Positions 9,116 through 17,621 of a stretch of DNA of 64,000 bases are shown piece by piece. Numbering within the stretch: the stretch's first letter is position 1; every line of letters begins with the position of its first letter. The position numbers and the translations under genes are program-made. The DNA lies in the NCBI GenBank assembly GCA_023437225.1, contig JAEZGS010000011.1, positions 310,001 to 374,000 on the forward strand. The letters are read 5' to 3'. Source of the stretch: Bacteroidota bacterium. Its GTDB lineage: Bacteria > Bacteroidota > Bacteroidia > Chitinophagales > Chitinophagaceae. The notes under the pieces were generated by a model that did no database searches, was not told where the DNA came from, and saw only the letters and a program-made list of their open reading frames with translations.

Positions 9116-12100
9116 TTGCGCGTTTTACTGCTGATACTTGTTTCTGCCCTGCTCCTGGGATGTAGTACCCTGCATGCCCAGGTGACTCCGTTGCAAGGTT
9201 CAAACCTGCGCCAGAAGCTGATCCCGGTTAGCTCCGCTCCCTATCAGCTGGACTCGGTAAGCATTGTGCCCGGCTCCCTGCGGATAAACGGTTATGCTGA
9301 TTCCATTGTTTTAGTTGATGCTGTGAATGCCGTCATTCGCTTCAAAACAATGATCCCGGTCGACTCCGTATTTGTGATCTACAGGGTGTTCCCCCTTCGA
9401 TTCAATGCTGGTGTACAACGCAGGAGCTTCGATACCGTCATGGACAAATTCATTGGGCAGCCCTATGTTCCTGACTTCGGACAGCAGGCCGCAGATCGCT
9501 TTTTTGACTTTGGAAATATTACTTATAACGGTAGCTTCGGCCGCGGCATTTCCTTCGGAAACAGCCAGGACGCCGTGGTTAGTTCTAACTTGAACCTGCA
9601 GCTAAGTGGCTTTCTCGCGGACAGTATCGAGCTTGTTGCCGCCATCACTGACAACAACATTCCTATCCAGCCGGACGGTACCACACAACAATTGAATGAA
9701 TTCGACCGGATATTCCTTCAGTTTAAGAAACGATCATGGGCTTTGAGTTTGGGAGACATTGATATCCGGCAACAGCCTTCTTATTTCGTTTCGTTTTATA
9801 AGCGACTTCAGGGCATTCTATTCGAAACGAACCAACAAGTTTCGAAGTCGGTATCTAACCGAACTTTGTTGAGCGGATCTATTGCCAAAGGAAAATTCAC
9901 CCGCAACGTTTTTCAGGGTCAGGAAGGTAATCAGGGACCATATCGGTTAACTGGTGCCAATAACGAATTTTTCTTTGTGGTTCTGGCCAATACTGAGAGG
10001 GTTTATATTGATGGAGAACTTATGCAAAGGGGCGATGACCAGGATTATATTATCAATTACAATACAGCTGAGATCGCCTTTACGCCCAGGAGAATGATCA
10101 CAAAGGACTCGCGCATACAGGTAGAGTTTGAATACTCTGATCGTAATTATCTTAACGCCAATCTGTATGCATTTAACGAGACTTCGATAAACAACAAATT
10201 AAAAATCCGCTTAAGTGCTTTTCATAATAGCGATGCTAAGAATTCATCCATTAACCAGGTACTGGATCCTTCTCAAAAGATGTTCCTTGATTCATTAGGA
10301 AACAATTACCAACAGGCATTCTACCCACATGCGGTGATGGAAGATTTTGAACCGGGCAAGATCTTATATAAAAAGATTGACACTCTTTTCGATTCCAGTC
10401 GCGATTCGATATTTGTGTATTCGTCGCATCCGGATAGTGCACGATATAATTTGTCGTTCGTAGATGTAGGTCAGGGATTTGGCGACTACTTGCCCGATCT
10501 CAATGGCGCCAATGGAAAGGTATTCCGATGGGTTGCACCCATCAGCGGAATGCGTCAGGGCCGGTATCAACCTGCGATTTTTCTTGTGACCCCCAAAAAG
10601 CAACAAGTTGTAAGCGTGGGCGCCGATTACAACATCACTGAAAACACGAATGTAAATGCCGAGCTTGCAATGAGCAATTACGACGTGAATACTTTTTCTT
10701 CAAAGGGGAATGCAGACAACAAAGGTTATGCAACCCGAATCGCATTACGCAACCGATCCGTGCTGGGTAAGCATTCATTGATCTCAGAACTACACTTTGA
10801 AAACGTTGCCAGTAAATTCCGTCCGGTTGAAAGATTGCGATCGGTAGAATTTTATCGCGATTGGGGCCTTCCGCTTGTTGTTGGTCAGGAGCAGGAGCAG
10901 CTCGTTATTGCGAGCCTCCAACTAACCAATAATAAAGAAAATAATCTTCGATACCAGTTTTACAATTTTCAACGCGGAGCAGGCTTCTCCGGAATTCGCA
11001 ATGTTGTCACCCACCAGCAAAACTTAAAAGGATGGAGGTTCAACAATGTGTTGCAGCTAACGAATATGTCGGGAGATAAAGATCACGGGTATTTCTTCAG
11101 ACCTACATTATCTGTGATCAAATCGTTCAAAGTTTTGAAAGACCATGCGCTGTTCGCTAACTATTCTGTAGAACACAACGAAATAAAAGATCGCCGAACC
11201 GATTCAATAGCACTTCAGAGTTTTTCATTTTCTATTTTACAGGCCGGCATCCGCTCGCCTGAGAACAATGCAAACAAGTGGAGCCTCATCTATTATACCC
11301 GCACAGATGCCTATCCCTACGCTTATAAACTGGTAAAATCCGACCGAAGCCAAAACATTCAGCTTACCGCGGAACTAATGAAGAGTGAAAAACGGCAGCT
11401 TCGCTTCAATGCAACTTATCGTAACCTTACGGCACTCTCAACAAACGTTTCTAATATACAATCTGATAAAAGCCTGTTGGGAAGGACCGAATACCAGTTT
11501 AACGAATGGAAGGGGTTGGTAATAGGAAACATATTATATGAGGTGGGTGCAGGACAGGAACAAAAGCGTGATTATGCGTTTCTTGAGGTGCCGGCAGGCC
11601 AGGGAGAGTTCACATGGAACGATTACGACAACAATGGGTTGCAATCGCTCAACGAATTTGAGATCGCCCTTTTTCCTGATCAGGCCAAATACATCCGCAT
11701 ATTTACACCCACCAATGATTTCATTAAAGCGAATTACAACACACTTAATTACAGCGTATCTGTTAACCCAAAAAATGTTATTCGTCAGCAGGGTGCAGGG
11801 AGCATTGGAAAATTCATATCCAGGATAAACCTTCAAAGCTCTTTACAAATAAACAAGAAAGAAGTTGCATCAGCGCTGGTATCTTTCAATCCGTTTTCTA
11901 ATCCGCTTAGCGATTCCTCGTTACTCACATTGAACGAGATACTTGTGAATACGTTCTCTTACAATCGTTTTAGCACTAAATGGGGACTCGACATCAACAA
12001 CGCAAGAAACAGTGCTCGTGCACTCCTTACCTACGGATATGAAACCAGGAAACTGAATGAATGGACTGCAAAGATCCGGCTGAATGTATCGCGTGAAATA

Positions 12101-12595
12101 CTTTTGGATCTAACGGGTAAAAAAGGTGCAAACATTTTGTCCAGCTCGAACATAAAGTTCAATAACAGGAATTACAACATCGATCAGCATTCATTGGAAC
12201 CGCGAATAACATTTACAAAAGGTTCCAACTTCCGGGTGATCACCGGTTATCGTTTTGGTACACGCAAGAATACCATCGGGGAATTGGAAAAGGCAGTATC
12301 GAACGCAATAAACCTGGAAACCAAGTATAATATTTTGCAAAGCACATCTGTTCTTGCAAAGTTCACATACCAGGATATCGCTTTCACCAGTAACAATTCA
12401 ACACCCAACACCAACAGCACTACATCATATATGCTCCTGGAGGGATTGTTACCCGGAAAGAATTTTTTGTGGACCCTTGATCTTACAAAGCGGCTTTCAT
12501 CCAGCCTTGAGATGAACATACAATATGAGGGACGGAGAGCGGGCGAATCCCGTACTGTACATGTTGGCCGTGCTTCCATACGCGCAATACTTTAA
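9116..12595 (+). CDS. Very large outer-membrane beta-barrel-like protein of unknown function
   Basis: A 1159-residue exported protein starting at a TTG codon (no in-frame ATG precedes the signal peptide). The signal peptide (MRVLLLILVSALLLGCSTLHAQ) contains a lipobox-like LLGC but also a normal cleavage site after LHA. About residues 100-350 hold glycine- and aromatic-rich strands (for example FFDFGNITYNGSFGRGISFG and RSWALSLGDIDIRQQPSYFV) and a YIDGELMQRG...YIINYNTAEIAFTPRRMI segment that I associate with large surface proteins of this phylum. The remaining 800 residues are alternating-pattern strands resembling a long barrel, ending in Leu. I do not recognise a characterised family. It lies 45 nt after the ABC-F gene and may share its transcript. 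Confidence 0.72.
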   Translation: MRVLLLILVSALLLGCSTLHAQVTPLQGSNLRQKLIPVSSAPYQLDSVSIVPGSLRINGYADSIVLVDAVNAVIRFKTMIPVDSVFVIYRVFPLRFNAGVQRRSFDTVMDKFIGQPYVPDFGQQAADRFFDFGNITYNGSFGRGISFGNSQDAVVSSNLNLQLSGFLADSIELVAAITDNNIPIQPDGTTQQLNEFDRIFLQFKKRSWALSLGDIDIRQQPSYFVSFYKRLQGILFETNQQVSKSVSNRTLLSGSIAKGKFTRNVFQGQEGNQGPYRLTGANNEFFFVVLANTERVYIDGELMQRGDDQDYIINYNTAEIAFTPRRMITKDSRIQVEFEYSDRNYLNANLYAFNETSINNKLKIRLSAFHNSDAKNSSINQVLDPSQKMFLDSLGNNYQQAFYPHAVMEDFEPGKILYKKIDTLFDSSRDSIFVYSSHPDSARYNLSFVDVGQGFGDYLPDLNGANGKVFRWVAPISGMRQGRYQPAIFLVTPKKQQVVSVGADYNITENTNVNAELAMSNYDVNTFSSKGNADNKGYATRIALRNRSVLGKHSLISELHFENVASKFRPVERLRSVEFYRDWGLPLVVGQEQEQLVIASLQLTNNKENNLRYQFYNFQRGAGFSGIRNVVTHQQNLKGWRFNNVLQLTNMSGDKDHGYFFRPTLSVIKSFKVLKDHALFANYSVEHNEIKDRRTDSIALQSFSFSILQAGIRSPENNANKWSLIYYTRTDAYPYAYKLVKSDRSQNIQLTAELMKSEKRQLRFNATYRNLTALSTNVSNIQSDKSLLGRTEYQFNEWKGLVIGNILYEVGAGQEQKRDYAFLEVPAGQGEFTWNDYDNNGLQSLNEFEIALFPDQAKYIRIFTPTNDFIKANYNTLNYSVSVNPKNVIRQQGAGSIGKFISRINLQSSLQINKKEVASALVSFNPFSNPLSDSSLLTLNEILVNTFSYNRFSTKWGLDINNARNSARALLTYGYETRKLNEWTAKIRLNVSREILLDLTGKKGANILSSSNIKFNNRNYNIDQHSLEPRITFTKGSNFRVITGYRFGTRKNTIGELEKAVSNAINLETKYNILQSTSVLAKFTYQDIAFTSNNSTPNTNSTTSYMLLEGLLPGKNFLWTLDLTKRLSSSLEMNIQYEGRRAGESRTVHVGRASIRAIL

Positions 12596-12644
12596 GTTGG
12601 AATCATTCGTTTATATTGCAATGCCGGGTTGAAGACAAAAAAAA

Positions 12645-12668
12645 GCTGCTGGAGTTTCCCCCAACAGC
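12645..12668 (-). terminator. Distal terminator of a tandem pair
   Basis: Minus-strand stem GCTGTTGG / CCAGCAGC (8 bp with one G-T pair), 8-nt loop, followed by eight T residues. It backs up the hairpin at 12679-12698 downstream of the same gene. Confidence 0.75.
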
Positions 12669-12678
12669 ACCAAAAAAA

Positions 12679-12698
12679 ACCGGATCCTTCGACCCGGC
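12679..12698 (-). terminator. Proximal terminator of the coiled-coil protein gene
   Basis: Minus-strand stem GCCGGGTC / GATCCGGT (8 bp including two G-T pairs) closed by a GAAG tetraloop and followed by eight T residues, 18 nt after the stop at 12717. Confidence 0.82.
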
Positions 12699-12716
12699 TC
12701 TTTTTATCTATTTCGA

Positions 12717-13697
12717 TTAAGAGAACAGGCCGCCTTTTTTCAAGGTCCTTACACCTTCTCCGATCTTATAGCCATTGTGATATATTTCGATCTTGTAATT
12801 ACCCCTTTTGAAGTCGCTGTTTTGTCTCCAAGCGAATTCAACATGCTTCTTCTTGCCGGTTTCCACTTCTACCGGAACTTTCGCTGTATAAGTTTTTTCA
12901 CCTTCTTCTCTCGAAGTGAATGTTCCTGATCCAAGCGCCTCAACAGTTACAGGCTTTCCATCAGGATCGGTGATTGCTACAAATACATCGGTAGTACCAT
13001 TAGGTGCAATGCGATTGTCGACGTCGAACGCGATCACGAGTTTATCAACTCTTTTCGCAGTAGAAGTAACTTTTTCTTTACCGCTGCTTTTTTCATTGAT
13101 TGGTGTGATGGAGATGCCATAAGCATTCAAGGTAGAAGCTACATCAACTTTTTCTTCAAGACCTTTCTTAACTGTTTCCAGTGTGTCTTTCTGCGCTCTG
13201 AATTGGTCACGTTCAACGGTCACCGCTTCTTTCTCTGTAGTCAGTTGCTGGTTCTCCTGAGTTAAACGCGCAACTTCCTGCTCCAGGTTCGCGATCTTGT
13301 CGTTCAATTCCGAAATGAGTGATTGAGCTTTCCTCTTTTCAGCATCAGTAAGTTTTTGCTTTTTAAGGATGCCACCGATCTGGCTTTTCAATTTTGAGAT
13401 TTCGCTATTGCGGTCACTTAATTTACCCTCGATCTCGTTGTTATAACCGGTAAGTGAATCGAGTCTTGTCAATGCTGCATCAAAACTTTTCTGTAATTCA
13501 TTTTTTGATGAATCAACAGCTACATACTGACTTTGAAGCTGGGTCATCTTCTGATCGTTCTTATTCTTATCCCACAGAAAATATCCCCATGTAGCAAGAA
13601 TTGCAACGGCCAGAACGCCGATTATAATGTTTTTAGAGTCACCTCTTCTTTGGGGTTCATTCGATGGATTTGCGGAAGGATAATTACTAGTACTCAT
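12717..13697 (-). CDS. Membrane-anchored coiled-coil protein of unknown function
   Basis: A 326-residue protein with a short cytoplasmic N-terminus, one membrane helix (about residues 24-42, IIIGVLAVAILATWGYFLW), and a long coiled coil (about 50-185) rich in Lys, Glu, Gln and Leu. The C-terminal globular domain (about 190-326) is predicted beta-rich and contains DVDNRIAPNGTTDVFVAITDPDG and YKIEIYHNGYKIGEGVRTLKKGG. Such proteins recur in Chitinophagaceae without an assigned function. The topology suggests a periplasmic strut or a sensor of cell-envelope state, which is only inference. It is monocistronic, divergent from holA and closed by two terminators. Confidence 0.75.
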   Translation of the reverse strand: MSTSNYPSANPSNEPQRRGDSKNIIIGVLAVAILATWGYFLWDKNKNDQKMTQLQSQYVAVDSSKNELQKSFDAALTRLDSLTGYNNEIEGKLSDRNSEISKLKSQIGGILKKQKLTDAEKRKAQSLISELNDKIANLEQEVARLTQENQQLTTEKEAVTVERDQFRAQKDTLETVKKGLEEKVDVASTLNAYGISITPINEKSSGKEKVTSTAKRVDKLVIAFDVDNRIAPNGTTDVFVAITDPDGKPVTVEALGSGTFTSREEGEKTYTAKVPVEVETGKKKHVEFAWRQNSDFKRGNYKIEIYHNGYKIGEGVRTLKKGGLFS

Positions 13698-13838
13698 AGT
13701 GTTTGTTTTTCGTTTTTTTTGGTATAGAACTGGTTAATTGATCAACCGAAATTGGGTTAGGCGAAAACCATGCCAAACCGAAATTAGAGTTTTTTCGAGC
13801 TTCAGGATTGGTTTATATTGCGCCTCTAAATCATTTTA

Positions 13839-14837
13839 ATGTCAGTCGAAAAGATCCTTGGTGATTGGAAAAAAAAATTATTCAAGCCGGTATATTGGCT
13901 CGAAGGGGAAGAGGATTATTTTATCGACAAGATAATTTCTTACGCTGAAAGTCGCATCCTCACTGAATCTGAAGCATCTTTCAATCTTACGGTGTTTTAT
14001 GGAAAGGATGCAGCATGGGCTGATGTGGTCAATGCCTGCATGCGGTATCCCATGTTCTCAGATAAGCAGGTCGTTATATTGAAAGAAGCACAGCACATGC
14101 GCGACATTGATAAGCTGGAACAGTACATACAGCGTCCACTTGCTTCCACAATATTTGTTGTTGGTTACAAAGAAAAGAAAGTCGATGGCAGAAGTAAGCT
14201 CGCACGCTTATTGAAAGACAAGGCTGAATTATTCACCACAAAAAAAATGAATGATTCCCATCTGCCTGAGTGGACTACCGAACTAGTGCGTTCAAAAGGC
14301 TATACCATCAATCCCAGGGCAGCATTGTTACTTGTTGATCATTTAGGAAATGATTTGAGTCGTATCGAAAATGAAGTTGAGAAGATCACCATCAATTTAG
14401 GTAAGCGGACATCCATAAATGAAGATGATATTGAAAAGTTTGTGGGCATCAGTAAAGAATACAATGCTTTTGAACTTAATTCGGCAGTAGCCCGTAAAGA
14501 TCTCGCAAAGGCGATGCGCATCATTCAATACTTCGAAGCGAATCCAAAGGCAGCGCCTGTGCAGATGGTATTACCTACATTGTATTCGCTGTTCAGTAAA
14601 ACATATATGATCTTTGGGCAGAATGGCCGGGATGAAAAGTCGATTTCCGCAGTGACTGGTGTGGCTATGTATTTTGTGAAAGATTATGTTGCTGCTGCCC
14701 GCAATTACGGGCTTGAAGGAGTTGAGCGTTCATTGATGCTGTTGCATCACTATAATCTTCGATCCATTGGCATTAATGATGGAGGTACTCCCGGAGCTTC
14801 ACTGATGAAGGAGTGTGTTGCAAAGATAATGTGCTAG
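13839..14837 (+). CDS. holA: DNA polymerase III subunit delta
   Basis: HolA opens the beta clamp as part of the clamp loader in chromosome replication. The 332-residue protein has the family layout: N-terminal AAA+-like fold (PVYWLEGEEDYFIDKI, then YPMFSDKQVVILKEAQ), middle lid region (LVDHLGNDLSRIENEVEKI, a well conserved HolA motif), and C-terminal collar helices. Length is normal. The start ATG at 13839 follows a weak TATATTG box about 20 nt upstream. Its final codons (Met-Cys-stop) are made by the first unit of the octamer array at 14831, so the original 3' end has probably been altered by array growth. Confidence 0.93.
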   Translation: MSVEKILGDWKKKLFKPVYWLEGEEDYFIDKIISYAESRILTESEASFNLTVFYGKDAAWADVVNACMRYPMFSDKQVVILKEAQHMRDIDKLEQYIQRPLASTIFVVGYKEKKVDGRSKLARLLKDKAELFTTKKMNDSHLPEWTTELVRSKGYTINPRAALLLVDHLGNDLSRIENEVEKITINLGKRTSINEDDIEKFVGISKEYNAFELNSAVARKDLAKAMRIIQYFEANPKAAPVQMVLPTLYSLFSKTYMIFGQNGRDEKSISAVTGVAMYFVKDYVAAARNYGLEGVERSLMLLHHYNLRSIGINDGGTPGASLMKECVAKIMC

Positions 14838-14966
14838 TATGCTAATGTGCTAGTATGCTAATGTGCTAGTATGCTAATGTGCTAATGTGCTAATATGCTA
14901 ATATGCTAATATGCTAGTATGCTAATGTGCTAATGTGCTAATATGCTAATATGCTAGTATGCTAAT
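14831..14966. repeat. 17-unit octamer array, consensus RTGCTART
   Basis: Seventeen directly repeated 8-bp units in exact register, each differing only at the first base (A or G) and seventh base (A or G). The holA stop codon TAG lies in unit 1. Every unit contains TAA or TAG on the plus strand and TAG on the minus strand; because the period is 8, the array has stop codons in all six frames. A second array of the same consensus lies at 31985-32088. Confidence 0.97.
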
Positions 14967-14975
14967 GCGAAATCC

Positions 14976-15030
14976 GTTTCTCCGTTTCTCCGTTTCTCTG
15001 TTTCTCCGTTTACCCGTTTTCTGTTTCTCT
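14976..15030. repeat. GTTTCTCC octamer array overlapping the ribF 3' end
   Basis: Seven near-identical units (GTTTCTCC, GTTTCTCC, GTTTCTCT, GTTTCTCC, GTTTACCC, a 7-bp GTTTTCT and GTTTCTCT). Read on the minus strand (GGAGAAAC) the perfect unit has no stop in any frame; the variant GTTTACCC supplies the ribF stop TAA (15010-15012). The last residues of RibF (RETENG) are encoded by the array. Confidence 0.93.
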
Positions 15031-15954
15031 AAAAACCTCAAGGCTTGCTTTTTTGTCTTCACCTAGTTTTTCTTTCAGTTCTTCGAGTCCGCTGAACTTA
15101 AGCTCTTCGCGCAGGTAAGCATGAACTGCAACTTTAAGCGTTCGCCCGTAGATGTCTTCATCGAAATCAAACAGGTTCACTTCTGTGCGACGGTCCCTGC
15201 CGTTTACTGTAGGTCGGGTACCGATACTCATCATGCCTTTGAATATTCGCGGCTCATTATCGAGCTGGGCAGTCACAGCATAAATCCCATTGCCGGGAAT
15301 TATTTTCGTTGCCGTATCAATTTGCAGGTTCGCGGTTGGATATCCTATTGTTCTTCCAATCCGGTCGCCGGGGATAACCGTTCCAGAAAAAAAGAAAGTA
15401 TAACCAAGCAGATCATTCGCAGCTTCAACCTTTCCATCAAGTATTGCATTTCGGATCGCCGTAGCACTTACGGTATTATTGTTAATGATGTGTTCCGGGA
15501 TTTCCATCAGCCTGAATGCTCCCTTTTCTGCATAGGCTTCCAGCATCTTGTAATCACCCTTGCGCCCCTGGCCAAATCTATGATCGTATCCGATGATGAT
15601 CGTATGAGGATGGAACTGCATCATCAAAAATTGTTCGATATAATCTTCAGCTGTCTGTTTTGAAAATTCTTCTGTAAACGGAACAATTACCACATGATCG
15701 ATTCCTGCCTGTTCCAGCAAGCTGATTCGCTCTTCAATCGTATTAATTAACAGTATGGTAGAATCGGCGCGAACAACATTCCTGGGATGAGGGTGAAATG
15801 TGATGATAGCAGATTCGCCGCCAATACGATCGGCTTCCTCTACAAGCTGTTTAAGTATCTTCTTATGACCTACATGTACACCATCAAATGTTCCGATGGT
15901 CAAGACTGTATTATTGAAGTGGGGTAGGCCCTTGCTGTAATGATGTACCTGCAT
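15010..15954 (-). CDS. ribF: Bifunctional riboflavin kinase / FAD synthetase
   Basis: RibF phosphorylates riboflavin to FMN and adenylates FMN to FAD. The 314-residue protein has the N-terminal nucleotidyltransferase domain (TIGTFDGVHVGH near the start, IIGYDHRFGQGRKGD, SATAIRNAILDG) and the C-terminal riboflavin kinase domain (GDRIGRTIGYPTANL, GIYAV, GTRPTVNG, EVNLFDFDEDIYG). The ATG at 15954 is preferred over the in-frame TTG at 15966 because that TTG lies within the gene's own TATTTTTG promoter box. The C-terminus is encoded by an octamer array. It is divergent from purM and convergent with holA. Confidence 0.95.
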   Translation of the reverse strand: MQVHHYSKGLPHFNNTVLTIGTFDGVHVGHKKILKQLVEEADRIGGESAIITFHPHPRNVVRADSTILLINTIEERISLLEQAGIDHVVIVPFTEEFSKQTAEDYIEQFLMMQFHPHTIIIGYDHRFGQGRKGDYKMLEAYAEKGAFRLMEIPEHIINNNTVSATAIRNAILDGKVEAANDLLGYTFFFSGTVIPGDRIGRTIGYPTANLQIDTATKIIPGNGIYAVTAQLDNEPRIFKGMMSIGTRPTVNGRDRRTEVNLFDFDEDIYGRTLKVAVHAYLREELKFSGLEELKEKLGEDKKASLEVFRETENG

Positions 15955-15963
15955 ATTGGGACG

Positions 15964-15971
15964 CAAAAATA
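15964..15971 (-). promoter_or_regulatory. -7 promoter box of ribF
   Basis: TATTTTTG on the minus strand, ending 9 nt before the ribF ATG, so the mRNA leader would be only a few bases. Confidence 0.55.
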
Positions 15972-15991
15972 CAAATTTGTAGTTACGACCT

Positions 15992-15999
15992 TATCTTTG
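15992..15999 (+). promoter_or_regulatory. -7 promoter box of purM, 5 nt from the start codon
   Basis: TATCTTTG matches TAnnTTTG exactly and ends 5 nt before the purM ATG, which predicts a leaderless mRNA. The divergent ribF box lies 20 nt away. Confidence 0.65.
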
Positions 16000-16004
16000 C
16001 CCGC

Positions 16005-17189
16005 ATGAGTCTCTACAATAAGCGTGGTGTATCCGCGCAAAAGGAAGAAGTTCACAAGGCCACCGAAAAATTAGATAAAGGACTTTTTCCTAATGCTTTC
16101 TGCAAAATATACCCCGATTACCTCCTGGGAGATGATGCATTTGTAAACCTTATGCATGCAGACGGCGCCGGCACAAAAAGCATTCTCGCATACCTGTACT
16201 GGAAGGAGACGGGCGACATATCAGTATGGAAAGGTATTGCACAGGATGCTGTAGTGATGAACCTCGACGATCTTTTATGTGTAGGAATCCACGATAATTT
16301 TCTTTTCTCCTCAACGATTGATCGTAACAAACACATTATCCCGGGAGAAGTGTTGGAAGTGATCATCAATGGCACCCAACAAATATTCGATGAGCTGAGA
16401 AATTATGGAGTGAATATTCATTTCCTCGGCGGCGAAACTGCAGATGTCGGCGATGTGGTTCGATCAATTGCGGTAAATGGAACGATGACGGCAAGGTGGG
16501 CAAAGGATAAACTCATTACCAACGAACGTATTGCAGAAGGCGACGTGATTGTAGGATTTGCCAGCGCGGGCAAATCAAATTATGAATCGCAATATAACAG
16601 CGGTATTGGAAGTAATGGACTTACGAGCGCCCGACACGATGTGCTGTCTAAGTTCTATGCTGCAAACTTCCCCGAAACATTTGAACCGTCGCTTGCCGAC
16701 GAGGTGATCTATATCGGCAAACACAGGCTTACAGATCCGTCAGTCCAGGGACTGAACGTTGGCCAATTGTTGTTGTCGCCCACCCGGACTTATGCACCAC
16801 TGCTCAAACAATTGTTTGGGGAGTTTTTCGACGATATTCATGGTGTGATCCATTGCAGTGGGGGAGGACAAACGAAGTGCATGAAATACCTTCCCCGTCC
16901 CTTGCGTATTGTAAAAGACAGTTTATTTGAAGTGCCTGAGATATTCAGGTTGATCGCCGATGCATCTGGAAGCGACCTTCGGGAAATGTACCAGGTATTC
17001 AATATGGGACATAGGCTTGAGATCTTTACAACCGCTGTTGCTGCAGAGAGAATGATCGCTGTTGCAACAAACTTTGGTATTGAGGCGAAAGTGGTTGGAC
17101 GCGTCGAGCCGGTGACTGAAAACAGTATCATGCATCAATCGGAATTGCTGTTAGTCAAAGATGGTCAGCAAATTCAATTTCTTTCCTGA
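16005..17189 (+). CDS. purM: Phosphoribosylformylglycinamidine cyclo-ligase (AIR synthase)
   Basis: PurM closes the imidazole ring in purine biosynthesis, converting FGAM to AIR with ATP. The 394-residue protein is of the longer type common in Bacteroidota, with the usual landmarks: DGAGTKS, an AQDAVVMNLDDLLCVG segment (normally D-x-V-A-M-x-V-N-D), FLGGETADVGD, VGFASAGKSNYESQYNSGIGSNGLT, and FNMGHRLEIF near the C-terminus. It has its own promoter close to the ATG and no operon partner; the next gene is 430 bp away. Confidence 0.92.
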   Translation: MSLYNKRGVSAQKEEVHKATEKLDKGLFPNAFCKIYPDYLLGDDAFVNLMHADGAGTKSILAYLYWKETGDISVWKGIAQDAVVMNLDDLLCVGIHDNFLFSSTIDRNKHIIPGEVLEVIINGTQQIFDELRNYGVNIHFLGGETADVGDVVRSIAVNGTMTARWAKDKLITNERIAEGDVIVGFASAGKSNYESQYNSGIGSNGLTSARHDVLSKFYAANFPETFEPSLADEVIYIGKHRLTDPSVQGLNVGQLLLSPTRTYAPLLKQLFGEFFDDIHGVIHCSGGGQTKCMKYLPRPLRIVKDSLFEVPEIFRLIADASGSDLREMYQVFNMGHRLEIFTTAVAAERMIAVATNFGIEAKVVGRVEPVTENSIMHQSELLLVKDGQQIQFLS

Positions 17190-17621
17190 TTACACCTTCC
17201 GGCACGCAAGTCCCGTATATACACTTATTGAGTATTGTATGCCTGTATTAGCTGTCATCCGACTAATTAAAATATTTTAATACTTCCGATTAAGTGTCTC
17301 CATGACAATTAATCAAGTCTGGTGCATATTTTGAGATACAGTGGGAAAGAGGCTTTTACCGGTTTCTTTACTTTAAGTGAAATTGTTGTTTAGCGATGCA
17401 TCTAGGTGTTTTTACTTATTCTTATCAGGTGCTTTATTCACTACACGGCAGTTTTATCCACACGCACTATGAAAATTAATGTTTGAAGTTTATTTTTGCA
17501 GACGGTTCTGATTAGTAGCAAAGTACCTTGCCTGCCCCCTTTGCAACTACTCCGGAATTTTTATTGTCTATTATTCACTGATTTGTACCCGGAAAAGATC
17601 TCTTAATTTTTATTCATCAAT
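17190..17621. other. 432-bp gap upstream of the primary sigma factor gene
   Basis: No coding region or tRNA-like fold is visible. It contains a perfect AT palindrome ATTAAAATATTTTAAT (17266-17281) and a TATTTTTG promoter box at 17491-17498, which would give the sigma gene a leader of about 115-120 nt. There is no recognisable terminator directly after purM. The size of the gap suggests room for regulation of the sigma gene. Confidence 0.5.
17491..17498 (+). promoter_or_regulatory. -7 promoter box of rpoD
   Basis: TATTTTTG followed by CAGACGG; matches TAnnTTTG. The distance to the ATG at 17622 implies a leader of roughly 115-120 nt. Confidence 0.5.

Noticed and set aside
14831..15030. Tandem arrays considered as a CRISPR array
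   Set aside because: Units are 8 bp and directly adjacent, with no unique spacers of 20-50 bp and no cas genes in the window.
15121..15663. Long open frame opposite ribF
   Set aside because: It lies wholly within ribF on the other strand, has no family similarity or start context, and results from codon bias.
17266..17281. Perfect 16-bp AT palindrome in the gap before rpoD
   Set aside because: Could be a regulator site, but all-AT palindromes arise easily and no second copy or partner is seen.
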